Source of the DNA: Crocodylus rhombifer | Lineage: Eukaryota; Chordata; Crocodylia; Crocodylidae | Direction of reading: 5' to 3' | Length of the DNA: 64,000 bases | Assembly (NCBI GenBank): GCA_038503035.1 | Contig: JAVSML010020777.1 | Coordinates: forward strand, 124,001-188,000 | Part shown: positions 1 through 11,385 of the stretch, piece after piece | Numbering within the stretch: the stretch's first letter is position 1 | Layout: the number at the start of each line of letters is the position of its first letter | Notes under the pieces: model-generated | Told to the model about the DNA's origin: nothing | The model's input: the letters and a program-made list of their open reading frames with translations, nothing else | Databases searched by the model: none | Program-made: the position numbers and the translations under genes

Positions 1-70
1 GAAAAGCAGCCAGGCATCTGAGGCATAAGGTTTGAAGCCTGAAAAAGGTTACCCCCACCTCCCATCCTCC

Positions 71-98
71 TTATATATATATATATATATATATATAT
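71..98. repeat. (TA)n microsatellite
   Basis: An uninterrupted run of TA dinucleotides of about 28 bases, followed to about position 155 by interrupted TATA/TATG tracts. Simple repeat, likely polymorphic in length. Confidence 0.95.
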
Positions 99-311
99 GT
101 AAATATATAAGTTTATATATAAATATAGAGGTGTATATATATATACATATATATAAAAAGAAACGCCCCAATGTATAGAAGGTTTAACTGAAAAGGGGGA
201 TTTAAAAGAAGGGGGGAAATAACATAAGGCTTGCAAAGATATGGAGCCTGCTTGTTGTATTATTTTCTGCTCTATAGTTCTTTAGCATTCATCCATGGGA
301 GAGTATCAAAG

Positions 312-370
312 TGACGTCATAGTAATCCCGAAACGACAGCACCAGGAAGGATATAACAATCTTTGCCAAT
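312..370. promoter_or_regulatory. CRE palindrome plus CCAAT motif upstream of CpG island
   Basis: A perfect full-site cAMP response element, TGACGTCA, lies at 312-319, and a CCAAT motif at 366-370. They sit about 350 bp before the CpG island, in sequence that is not a recognisable repeat. Full palindromic CREs with CCAAT boxes are common in active vertebrate promoters. That these act as promoter elements is inference; no start site is visible. Confidence 0.35.
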
Positions 371-689
371 CATCTCTAACATCTAAGATGCACTCAACAC
401 TTGTTTCATGTTGTTTTAATGTTGTGCTGTGATGCACGTCAAAGGCAGGGACCTGAAATGCTTTGCGGTTGGTCTCTCTCCCTCTCTCTCTCCCTCTCCC
501 TCTCGCTTTTTTTAAAGCACAATCCAAATGCAATTTAGAAGAAGAAATAAATGGGGGGGGACTTACTGCGGTCATTAAGAGAACACAGTGTAAGACCCCC
601 CCCCCGCACACACACAGACACTAATGTCCCTGGAGCCTCCAAGAAAAGGGGAAGAAATGGCGTTGGCAGGTAGATAAGTGTGTGGGGGG

Positions 690-1460
690 GGTGTTTAGGA
701 AGGGACTAGTCTGTGCTGCTTCAGCCTGCCCCCAGCCAGGGTAGCGCCGGACTCTACCCCGCGCCTGTCCCGGTGCCTGGCACTCCCGTGGCCCTGTGCT
801 CTGCGCTCCCGAGCCCCAACTTTTGCATCCGAGGCGAGTGTGGCAGCGGCTGCGATCCGGCCAGTCCCTCCTCCTCCCCCTGCCCCCTGCCCCCGGCCGT
901 GCCCGCGCGGGGGAGGGGTGAGCACCCTGGCAGCTCCCCGGGCAGACAGCTCCGGCCTCGGGGGTCCCTCCCCTCCCTCACTAACGAGGAGCCGGGGATC
1001 CATTTTTCTCTATTAGCCCCAGCAATGTGTGTGTGTGTGTGGGGGGTGGGGTGCGGGGCTTTGACAGGTCAATGGGAGGGTGATTGATGGCTGGCTGGAG
1101 CTCAGCCTGCCCGTGCCCACCGCGGCGTAATTGCATCAATTAACAAATGGAAATGCCCTTGTTTAACCAGCAACCTACACGCGGCTCGTCTGGCTGTGAG
1201 GGGAGTGCGGGGCGGGAGCGCTGTCCCGGGGAGCACGGGGCGAGGATCCCGAGGGCCCGCCGGGCTCCGGGGATCTCCAGCCCCTTCCTCCCAACGGCAG
1301 CCCCGGCCCGCGCGCAGCCGTGCCGGCGCGCCGCCTGCCCTGCGGCGGGGGCGGGGCGGGGCGGGCAGCCCGCTGGGCAGGGCCGGGCCCGGCCGGCTTC
1401 CCTGACCCTCTGCTGCCCGCTCCCAAGTGGCAGATGGGCACTCGCTCCCCCTCCAGCAGC
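690..1460. promoter_or_regulatory. CpG island, probable promoter or 5' end of an unidentified gene
   Basis: This stretch is GC-rich with frequent CpG, in sharp contrast to the AT-rich DNA that follows. It contains a cluster of overlapping GC boxes (Sp1-type GGGCGG) at 1343-1366. A short AT-rich island at about 1123-1155 has homeodomain-like TAATTG and CAATTAA motifs. CpG islands in vertebrates normally mark promoters, often of housekeeping or developmental genes. Open frames cross the island on both strands (713-1087 plus, 1147-1815 plus, 695-1003 minus), but their translations are Pro/Arg/Gly/Ala-rich, low in complexity and unlike any family I know. I treat them as by-products of GC richness. 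Direction of transcription and gene identity are unknown. Confidence 0.7.
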
Positions 1461-1564
1461 ATCAATTAAAAAAACCCACCCCAGTCTGTGGCTGCAGCTG
1501 CTCGGGCTCTCTAAGGGTGGCGCTGGAGAGCCGCGAGTGAAGCCGGGATGTGATCAAACGGCGC

Positions 1565-4500
1565 TAGATCCAGATCTGAGGGAGAGACGCCCACGCCACG
1601 GGAGAACAAACAGACTTAACCTGTTTCTTCAGGGAACGAAATGCGCTCAGTCAGGTAGAGCCACCTTCTCCTTTCTGCCTCGTCCAGGTTTACAAGGGCA
1701 CAAGGCACAAGCCAGGCAGCGCTGTCAGCCCCCCACCCCTCTCCCTCCACACCGAGCCATGCAGCTGCGGGAGGGGGGACAGCTCTGCCCCAGCCCGGGT
1801 GGTGGAGCCTGCTGAGACTTAGGAGTAATTACTGCAGTATCAGAAAAAAGACACACACACACACTGAGATCTAGGGGGAGTAGCTATTGCAGCATCAGAA
1901 AAAAGACAGCCTCAACACACCCACCCCCGGCTCTGTTAGGCTTGGGATGGGCGCAGACACTCGTTTCTGGCCCCAAGCCTGGGAAAAGCTACTTCACCCC
2001 CCACTCCACTATCCCTTATTTATGCCAGCTGCCCTGTGTCTCCAGAAATCACCATTCTGTCAAATACTTCACTGAAGCAAAGCAGGCCCCCAGTTGCTTC
2101 TCAAAACAGGAAAATACAACACTTAAGAAAAAATAAATACTAATAAACCTTTAAGAAACAGGGCTTCTCACTTGGGAACTAGTACAATGCTATTGCTAGA
2201 AGCTGCACTCACTATGCCAGAGAGAATTCTCTCCATGGAGTGAGGGAGTGATCTGTAGGCATTTATGCACAAAAAAAGAACATGCATAGTATGTTTTCAG
2301 CATTTTCAGGTGTTGTATTTAAAGCCATAACCTGTGCATACAAATGAAGATCTATTATTAGGTAACAGACTTTTTTTTATGGAGATCTGGATTTGTTGCA
2401 GGATTTCAGTATTGGAAAAAGCTGCTGAGTACAGAATCTCCTTGTGCACCAGTGGGGTGTCATGGGCTATCCCCATAAACTTTAAAGAACTGTGGTGGTA
2501 GGATTACAGGAATCAATCCATGCATGGATAGATAGCAGTGATAAGAGGAGGCCCAGACACCCACTATATTTCAGATCATCTTAAATAAAAACAAAAACAA
2601 AACAAAGCAAAATAATCATGTGGACTCTGTACTTCATTGTGGAACAATATACTTAAATGTATAGATCTGGATATGAGCTGACTTCCCCCTGCCCTGCCCT
2701 TGTACAATGATAAAATGCATCCTTTTCAAATCAGGAAGGGATGAGTTACTATATTAGTATTGTAATATAGATATGTAGGTAGATATTACACTACTTACGT
2801 ATTCCAACTCAGTGGGCAGAAATGTCATTAATAGGAACTCTTGATGATCTGGATCAGTATTGCTTGTTCTGTGTAAGGTTCTCCACTTCCTTTATTTGTT
2901 TGTGTAGAATAATCCAAGATAAAACAAATCTTTCCAAATGTTAAGAATCTCTTTTAAGTCATGATGTCTAGCATCCCATTCCCTACATGTATTTAAACTG
3001 GAAGCCTTGCCCAAGCAAAGGTTTGGCATCTAGCCAAGGCTAGAAGTTTCAAAGCAATAGATAATGTGTAGCCTCCTGAAGAACTCACTTGTTCATAGTC
3101 TGTTTAATTCCTACAGCCTTAAAGAATCCAGGTAGCTGAAAGGAGCTGATATAATCTCCAGATCAACTTAATAATAATAATAATTCATGATACTAAAAGA
3201 AAATATATAGTCTTTAGCTTAAAGACTATGCAAAATAATATGCAGGTTTCAAGCAAGCAAGCAGTATAAAACTGAGCCATTTTAGCTATTGTTAACAGTG
3301 GCAATAATTTAAGAAAATTCATTAAAGAACACCTTTGGGTAACATTACTGCTAATTATTTAATTGCAAGCATTCCCAAGGGAAAGCATGTTAATTATAAA
3401 GTAATAAAGCCAGTTGTTCTAAAGCTTGATTCAGCAGATTTTATTACCAATTTAGTCTTTTTTAAAAAGCAAATTTCTTAAATCATCTGATAAAAGCAAC
3501 ACCAACAATTGTGTGCATCCCCCTTATGTTACTAATATGTAAGAGCTATATTGTTGTATCATTATTGATTTATTCCCAATTTATAAATCCAGCTAAGTTG
3601 AATAAATGCTGTGAGCAAGTTTACCCCTCTGACCTTAAAAAAAGCAAATGAACACTGAAACTGCAACAAGATTTAAAGTGCAAAACAATTTTTAATAGAC
3701 ACAAATGCAATACTGTATATGTCATCCTTTACTCAGCCAAGTCAATATTAAAACAAATCTGTTACCTGTTTGTTATCTTGCAGCTGAGTGCAGCTTTGAG
3801 AGATGGCCTTATGCAACCAAGTTCTCTCCTTATTTATGGCATCCTGCCCTTCGGAGATCTTTGTGTAGCATACTTTGGGCTTATACTTGCACAAGAACCA
3901 GACGTGACCATTTTAAATTACCCTTACAACCTGAGAAATTAAACTGTGTTCACAGTAGCCACTACAAGTTCTACCTTTCTCCCACCAGCTTTTCAAGAGG
4001 TCAGAAGTTCTGTCTCCTCTTGTTTCTCTAAAACCTACTCCCATTCACCCTGTTGGGACATCTCATTTAAAAACTGAAATCAAAACTGTTGAAAACATCT
4101 TTCTGTGATTTGTAAACCTTGGCATAAACCTTATGTTCATGGCTTCTTGTACTAATCTTTGTGCAGTAAATCTTTGGGGAATTAGTACTTTGGTACTTGC
4201 TATTGTTTTTATTAGGGTAAAACCACTTCAGCAGCTGTTTTTCTTTTGTTTTTCACACTGAAGACAGTGTTTTGTGGGAAAACTTATGCTTCCATAATGT
4301 GGCACCTGACTCTTTTAATTCTTTTTTGTATCTATACTGACATTTATGTAATCTAAACCAACCCAGGCATGCACACGTTCTATACATGCTGTATGTGTTC
4401 CTTTTTATAAGGTGTCCCCCCAAAAATACATTTATATTATGTGTACACCAAAGAAAACGAGGTGGATTTCAAACTACAGTTCTTAAAGAAGTGTGCCAGA

Positions 4501-6480
4501 AGTCTAACTGAAAACATTTTTCCTGTCCTTCCTATTACAGTGAAGCAAGAGGACGTGAGTCCAAATGAAGTCTATAATTTGATTTTTGGTGCTTTTCATT
4601 TCTACATCACTTAGTTTGGCTCTGATATTGCTTTACTTAGAAGGTAATTGCTGTGAGTTAAAGTGGTAAGTATGTGCTTTCTACTAACTCAAATGCAGCT
4701 AATGATAACAAAGTGAATAAAATAATAGGTTAATTGAAACAAACATTGGACTATAAGGACAAGTAATATTCTGAGAGGAGTGGGAAGAATCAAAGTTTCT
4801 AAAAAAATTAAATATATAGGAAAAATGCAGAAAAGAAAGTATATTTATATTTTAAAGTATGGATTTTTTGTTGTAGGGGTTTTTTTGTTTTTTTTGTTTT
4901 TGTACTGAGAAAATGAAAATTCTTCAAGTCCATGCATGAATAAACAAGTACAGCTGGGCAGCCTAATACATAATTTATACTGATCAGTCACTGCAGATCT
5001 AACCGAATAAAACCAAAATGAACACTAATTGTTTTGACAAACTGAAGTAGTGTATATGATGGTTTATTGTGAAGCTTGCTGCTTACTTTCCTTATATCAG
5101 TGGCTATTGTCACCAGTGATTTCTGCAAGATAGAAAAAAAACTAGACAAAATTAGGACAATATTAAGATGAATATCTTGTCATAGATACAGTATTTTAAT
5201 TACTCCACATATAAGCAGAAAACAGAAAGAGCTAGCATCAGAAAAGAGGTAAATTGACAATGTGAAGCATGGAACTTATCTTGATTTACTAAGGGATGGG
5301 TAGTGGTTGGAGTAGTGCAGAATACAGTTAAATGCACAAGACAATATTTTTTACTAGATCAAGTTTGAAACACCAGTAGGGATAACTGAAAAGACTTTTC
5401 AATGGTTGTCTTCTGAAAAGGGAATGCTTAAAGAAGTTCATTTCCTTGAAATTTGTGTTCCTTGAAGTTTAGGTAAAATGTAAACTAGATTTTTAAAAAA
5501 TCTATAGAAGTTTGCACAGTTTTGAGTACATGTTGGTATGTTGGGGAACTAATAGATATGCAATAAAATACATACAGTAACAAATCACAGGACTGGAGTG
5601 AAATAGTAACACTAAACTGACATTGGCCTTTTATTTGGTATGCCTGTTGAAGTAGTTACAAAGGTATCTCTTTACTTTTCCTCTCATTTAGTCAAACTGT
5701 AAAAGATCTTTTAACATTTTTCTTCAGAAATGAAAGTAAAGAGGAATCAGGAGTCAGGGCCCTCAAACAGAAATTCAGAGAGGGCCTCCCTATACAACAC
5801 AGAGTTGTTCTTTCCTGTTAGCTTGCCCCATTTCCTACCTGTCAAAATGTTCCTTCTAACCATATCACCTTACCTTTACCCTCTGTGCTTCTGTCTCTGA
5901 TTACCTCGGAACCAGACCCCACTCTATATGACAACTCTTGTTAATTCTTTATGGACTGAAGGGCCTCGGGGCACTACTCAGGTTGTTGGAATGGGCTTTA
6001 TGCTCATGAGATGGGCTGGAACTACAAAGGCAAGAGTGAGGTGTGGCAGTATTTAGGGCTTGGGTTTGGTCTATACTACAGATAGGGAAAGTCAGAGAGT
6101 TTACGTCTAGACCTGATTTCCCCAGAGTTTGCATCTGGTTAGGTTATAATATTTGGAACTTAAAGAAATGTTTCTTTTAAATTTAGATGCAAAGTGGCTA
6201 TTCAATGTTTCTGTCAAAATTTTATATTCTATATATCATGACCTTAGTGCAGTGAAGGCAAAATGTGTAGAACCTTCATAGAGTTTGAGGAAGAGACCTT
6301 TATGCTGCATAAAGGGCCCGTTATTTGGTCAGAGCAAGATTCGTGTGAAGCCAAGGGTAAAATCCACCTCTGATCTATGGGGTGTGCTAAGGTCACTCAT
6401 TCATTTTATGTCCCTCATACTAATGTAATGTTGGTATTGATGATCTTAGAGGAATGGTATATTACAAATAATGTAGTGGA
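1565..6480. other. AT-rich DNA without recognised gene
   Basis: No coding region or clear transposon is seen. A short (AC)n tract lies near 1852-1864. An open frame at 3705-4031 (108 codons, plus) is unlike any family I know and has no supporting context. A possible conserved non-coding segment at 3290-3470 is listed separately. Confidence 0.5.
3290..3470. promoter_or_regulatory. Possible conserved non-coding element (homeodomain-motif-rich)
   Basis: AT-rich but complex sequence, not simple repeat and not recognised as a transposon, with closely spaced TAATTA/ATTAAT-type motifs. This composition is typical of developmental enhancers near CpG-island genes. Conservation cannot be judged from one sequence, so this is only a candidate. 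Confidence 0.2.
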
Positions 6481-6900
6481 AGCTACAATGAGCATGTTTC
6501 CTCTATGGATCCAACAGAAGAAGACTAAGGCCAGGTACAAACATTACACTTTTACTGGTATACATGATCAGAAGCCAGTCTATACCCATAAACAGAACAA
6601 AAAATTGGTGCACAAAACTGGTCTTACTTGTAACAAAACAGAAGTTTGGTACATACAGAGTGGTTTAAAAATGACAGAACCTGGTTAAGATTTGAACCTC
6701 TCCTCCCCCTAAGGGCTAATGTGTGTTCTATTCATTACCAATCTAAACTATTCTGCTTACAGAAAACCATATGACTTAGCTTGATTCTGCATTGGATTCT
6801 TTGAATGTCTGTACCTAGCCTAAGTGATCTGCTCAAGATCACAGAAGATATTAATGGCAGGTTGAGAAATCTAACCAGGGAGGCTCATGTCTGGTGCAGA
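6480..6900 (-). repeat. MIR-like CORE-SINE fragment, split by a MITE
   Basis: Sequence at 6821-6900 resembles the reverse complement of the ancient amniote SINE MIR, around its motif meaning 'lost-strand TTAAGTGAC-TTGCCCAAGGTCAC'. The 45 bases before 6526 continue the same SINE upstream. The 292-bp Harbinger-like MITE at 6529-6820 interrupts it at the TAA of the TTAAGTGA motif. Removing the MITE and one TAA rejoins the SINE. The SINE is heavily diverged, so assignment rests on motif order. Confidence 0.5.
6529..6820. mobile_element. PIF/Harbinger-type MITE (Chompy-like), with TAA target duplication
   Basis: A 292-bp non-autonomous DNA transposon. It starts GGCCAGGTACAAACATT, and its right end reads as the inverted form of GGCTAGGTACAGACATT. 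It is flanked by the direct triplet TAA at 6526-6528 and 6821-6823. A 3-bp TWA target duplication is diagnostic of the PIF/Harbinger superfamily. MITEs of this kind were described in crocodilians as Chompy. The open frame at 6377-6688 that crosses it is not a gene. Other copies or fragments occur at about 8439-8703, 24990-25274, 41934, 45306, 57573 and 62300. Confidence 0.8.
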
Positions 6901-7324
6901 ATCATGATATTATGGCAGATGGTGGAGGAAACTGTAATTTAGGTGCCCGCCCCCCCCGGGGAAATTCCAAATCCTTTAGAAACCTAGGATCAGGAAGACA
7001 CAGGGGTGGTTTAACGATACCTCATCCACCTGGGCTGCAAGTTCCTTGAGTTGACATAGGATTGTACTTCAAATATGCAGCCATGTAGGTTTCAGTTTGT
7101 GTCCACTAAAGTTGGTAGAAAGAATTTATAATGAAAGAGTGGTAATTTCCCCATCGTATCACTTGAATAGGGTGGTGGGGCCACTGCATTCATATAAATC
7201 ATGACCCCCGCATAGCCCTCTGCAGCAGTCTGTCTGTTGTCAGCATATTAGTGTTGGCTGGTGAAATTTCCATGGCTACTGTGTCATTGCCATGTTATTT
7301 CAAGATAGGTTAGCTGTGCTACAC

Positions 7325-8000
7325 AGTGGGCAAGTCTACACATGCATTTAATGTGCCTGTGTTTTCTTTGCAGAAAATTCAGGCTCATTAAAGCACTCTG
7401 GGGTTCATGTCTACATGTGCACCCCTGTTGGGAACAAATTGCACCTGACAGGAGCAGCCCAGTCCACAGCTGCTTTACTCTGCCCCCCTGTAGCAACCAG
7501 GAGGAGCTCCAAGCTTTGGAAGAGACACGGGGGCTGGTTCCCATTGCTAGGGTCTGAGTACCCATGTGTGTGACAGGCAGCATCCCCACCAAGTGGGGAC
7601 AGCTCTCTTGGTCACATAGGGATTGGGTCCTGATCCAATCTCCATGTGACTGTGATACATGAGTCCTGGCTACCAGGGCAGCTCTACTAATCACATGGAG
7701 ATTGGGACAGGTCCTAATCCCCACATTTTGGAGAGACAGCTGCCACTACAGCCAGCACAGCTGCCACTACAGCGACCCCTGCATCGGAAGTAAATTGTTC
7801 CCAGTCAGCATCTACACATGCTCTACTGCACATTGGCTAATGTGCCATTTATCTAGTACCTGTACTTTCTGGTACTAGTAAATGGCACATTAGCCTAATT
7901 TACTGCCCAGTAAATCCCACACATGTATAGATGGTGACTCATTACTGTGCATTAGATTAGGCTAATGCACAGTAACGTGTCTCATGTAGATGCACCCACT
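7325..8000. mobile_element. Foldback DNA transposon with strong internal hairpins
   Basis: The left end AGTGGGCAAGTCTACACATG and the right end (read inverted, AGTGGGTGCATCTACATGAG) form imperfect terminal inverted repeats. The right end shares a GGGTGCATCYA core with elements at 29927 and 52880. Near the right end are two strong hairpins: arms 7832-7860 and 7871-7899 (about 26 of 29 pairs, 10-base loop), and arms 7942-7955 and 7962-7975 (14 perfect pairs, 6-base loop). No clear target duplication is seen. The minus-strand open frame of 146 codons (7284-7724) lies across the element and shows no known family. Confidence 0.6.
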
Positions 8001-8438
8001 AGCAATGACTATCATATCTTTATCTTGTTACAGTCTGGCTCCACTAATTTGTTTTTATTTAGGACTAGATTTTAATATTGCTTACTCACATTGAAAGTAC
8101 CATACTTCACGGGCATTCTCACTGAGCTCAATCTGTACCATTTAATATGAAAAAGGATATTAGAACCTGGTTCTTATTTATCTTGACTTAAAATAAAAAA
8201 AACAGGTTTTAACCACAGGTTTCAGGTTTTAAATATAAGAGTTAGAAAATAATTGATGAAAAACAGAATTGTAACCTAGCCAGAATCATCTCACCACAAC
8301 AATTAACTGTTATGAAGCCTCCCATTACCACAAGCATGAGTAACAAGATACTATTCTTGATTTTCATTTCCTTCATTCCTGTTGTATCTGAGTGGAATTC
8401 CACTGACCACATTGAATTAGTCTTGATTTGCATCCTGA

Positions 8439-8703
8439 GTGCAGGTACAGGCACAGGCATTACACTTTTACTGGTATAAGTGACTGAAAACTGATCTATA
8501 CTCAGAACAGAAGTCTGACATGCATAGCCTGGCTTAAAAATGGTGGAAACAATGGTGGAACCTTGTAATTCTAAGATTTGGCCCCTCCCACCAAAGGTCA
8601 AATGTGTATCCTGTTCACTACCAATCTAAGTTACAATACTTACAGAAAATCATAGTACTGAGATCAATTCTGCCTTGGGCTTTTTGAATGTCTGTACCTA
8701 GCT
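8439..8703. mobile_element. Diverged copy of the Chompy-like Harbinger MITE
   Basis: It shares the internal sequence and order of the 6529-6820 copy: the TTTTACTGGTATAAGTGA block, the TTTAAAAATG block, the CACTACCAATCTAA block and the right end AATGTCTGTACCTAG. The left end is degraded, with an extra GCACAG, and no target duplication is clear. The 119-codon minus frame across it is not a gene. Confidence 0.75.
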
Positions 8704-11204
8704 CTTGTGTACCCTTTTTTTTTTTTTTACAATGGTACTGCCTCATATTGAACTCAGTTCAACAAATAATAGTACGTGTCTGTTTTTCTCCAGTTTTTCC
8801 TTCTGCTGTTACTTCAAATAGTACTTAATTCTGTTAGTTACATCAGAGGTGGAACCTTCTCTGGTATATGGCATCTGCAACACACTACTCTGGGGAAGCT
8901 GGGACCACTTGTGATTTCACACACAAGCAGCACTAATCTACAATAAATCTTATAAAATCAATAAAAATATGGGAAGTATATCATTTTTAAAGAAAAAACA
9001 CATGAGACATGGCCATTAGGGCATAGCCATTCTAATACCTGTGTCTGGTTGAAACTGCAATTAAAAACATTCCAATAATAAATCTACTTTCAGTCTCATT
9101 TAATGCTTTTAACTTTCTTGAAAGTTCAAACTAGTATCCCAAAAATGTGCCAGGACTTTCACAGTGTATTTTATAGAGTCATAAATAAATACGGCAATTA
9201 ATCTAAGCTATATTTCTTTCATATTTGATGACAATTTATTATGACATTCACTCATTCAGTGCACAAAAACTCTAATGCACTTAAAATCGGATTTCAAACC
9301 AAACGTTTTATGGGAAAATATAGTATTGATCATCCATTTAAAGATATCATGATGATGATTCATAACCTACTATAAAAAGGATCTTATGAGGACATACAGA
9401 ATGAGTTTCATGGACCATTCTCTTCAAAAGTTCAGAATGTCCAGATCTAGAAATCTAATTGCAAGTTTATATTTATTATTCCTTTTCTGCTTTTTTATAT
9501 ATAATATACTACTGTGTTGTCTATCAGTTCTTTGCTTTAAATCTAAAAAATAAAAAAACCCCTCATATATTTGAGCTGTTTTATAAATGAATATAAAGAT
9601 GCCAGGTTTTTCACACAGGCTAGTGTAAATCAGAAAGAAATCAATTGAAATCACTGCTTGCCTTCCCCCAAATATGTAGAGGAACATAATAAATCCAGTT
9701 GCACTTTGGGTGAGTGCCACTGTTTTGAACATGTGTATTGTGCAGCCCAAGCCTTGAGGATCTGCAGTCATGCCTCTTCCAAAACTTGGCCTTTAGTTTT
9801 ATGATTTCGTACAGCGTCCCTTGCTATCTATACTTCATAGATGACTATATAGGGCCAAAATGGTTCTTTCTGTGTTGTCCTAAAGTTTTCCAAAGAAGAT
9901 AAATGTTATGAAATAGACTAAAACCATGCAAACTTCTGTTTTGACTTGAGATGATGTTGTTTCATAATTTACCATGAGTTTGAGTCCCAGAAGAAAGAAA
10001 AAAGGATAACAGTGCATTGTAGCATGATGCACATGTGTTAAGATGGCACACCTATCTTGCACAATGCTGTGGATAGCCAGATATGATACAGAGGTTTTTA
10101 TAGTCCTTTAGCAGGATTCTATAGAAATTCTCAATGAGAAATTTCCTATGTAGTCAGTTTTGTGTGCAGCTCAACTGTGTAAGTCCCAGCTTGATCCTCA
10201 GATACTATACTATAAATGCAGACAGAAGGAGATGAGATCAATAAAAGTAGGTTAAAAGTAGTTTTTATTTTCCCAATCACAGATGAAGGTACAGCATTTC
10301 CCCCTCCCTGCAGATACCCACCTTTCCACCAGGCTGTACCACACTAAATTACTATTTGGGCTTCTGTGAGTACTACCAAGGAGAAATGACACAACTGTAT
10401 GCATACACTGAATTTCTGTGGGGCAGTCCATGACCATATCTAGTTTTTCAAGGGACCTGCAGACATTCAGATATTTGCAGAGTGGATTTCACAGAAGTAA
10501 GCAGGCTTCTGCTTTAGTCAACGATAGTTGAATTTTACATCTCTCTCTTCCTGAGATTTCTCATTCAATGGTACTTCTATGTTTGAAGTATCCTTAACCC
10601 TTGAAAAACGAAGAAGGTATTACCATAATTCTTTTACAAGCATCCCACTTTAATGTAACAAGCCTTGGACTCTGATGCCAATGCATGGAGAAGTAGCAGA
10701 AGGAAATACCTAGTGAAGGATAAGTACTTGTTTAAAAACATGTCTCATTTATAAATCAATTTTAATAACATATTTAGAAGCTCTCACATTTGCCTTTAAT
10801 GTGTTTCCATTTTCCCCCTTGATCATTAATTTTTAAAATATTTTTCTTCTCATTTTTCCTATTCTGTCCTTTCAACTTTACTTCTAACTCATAAGGTTTA
10901 ATTTGTAAACACTGTTTCCATAGGATGTATATGTAATTAGTCAAGAAAAACACTGTTATCCCATGAAAGCAATTTCAAAGGAGTTGAAATAATTGGTTAA
11001 AAGATATTGAACATACTGTATAATTCAAAAATGGATATTTATTTTAATTAATTAATTTCCAGAATAAGTAGAAAACAATTTTCTTTTTTAAAAAAAGGAA
11101 AAAAAGATGGGTAAATTTTCTAGGTGTTCCTAATTAACTTGGAACAATTATCTAAATAATAACACAACAGTCATGTAAGTACATCTCACATTTAGACTAG
11201 CTCT
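8704..11204. other. AT-rich DNA without recognised gene or element
   Basis: No recognisable coding sequence. Open frames such as 9424-9771 (minus, 115 codons) have AT-driven composition and no family likeness. I see no transposon ends here. Confidence 0.45.
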
Positions 11205-11385
11205 TCACAGAGAAATATACAAGAGGCAATATAAGGTGATATCTTTTATTGGGCCCAGCTGCATGATTGGGATAGAGATAGACAAGCTTTTGAATGCAAG
11301 ACATTCTTCATATCACCTAAGAAATCCTTGCCTCTTGAGTAATTCCTGGACCATCACAGCTACAACATCAGTCTAACACTGTCAG
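11205..11385. repeat. Ancient amniote interspersed repeat
   Basis: It contains the combination GGTGATATCTTTTATTGGGCC, then a segment ending CTGGACCATCACAGCTACAACA. I recognise this arrangement from repeats scattered in turtle, crocodilian and bird genomes, where it usually reads 'ggtccaataaaagatatcacc ... ctgggaccaacacggctacaac' in opposite sense. The family name is unresolved. Confidence 0.4.

Noticed and set aside
1620..1665. Mini-exon bounded by TTTCTTCAG and CAGGTAGAG
   Set aside because: It would be only about 20 bases, with no upstream donor or supporting frame, and splice-like words of this quality are frequent by chance.
1147..1815. 222-codon open frame in and after the CpG island, with a fair start context
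   Set aside because: The translation is Pro/Arg/Ala/Gly-rich low-complexity sequence with no family likeness, overlaps other long frames on both strands, and is explained by high GC content.
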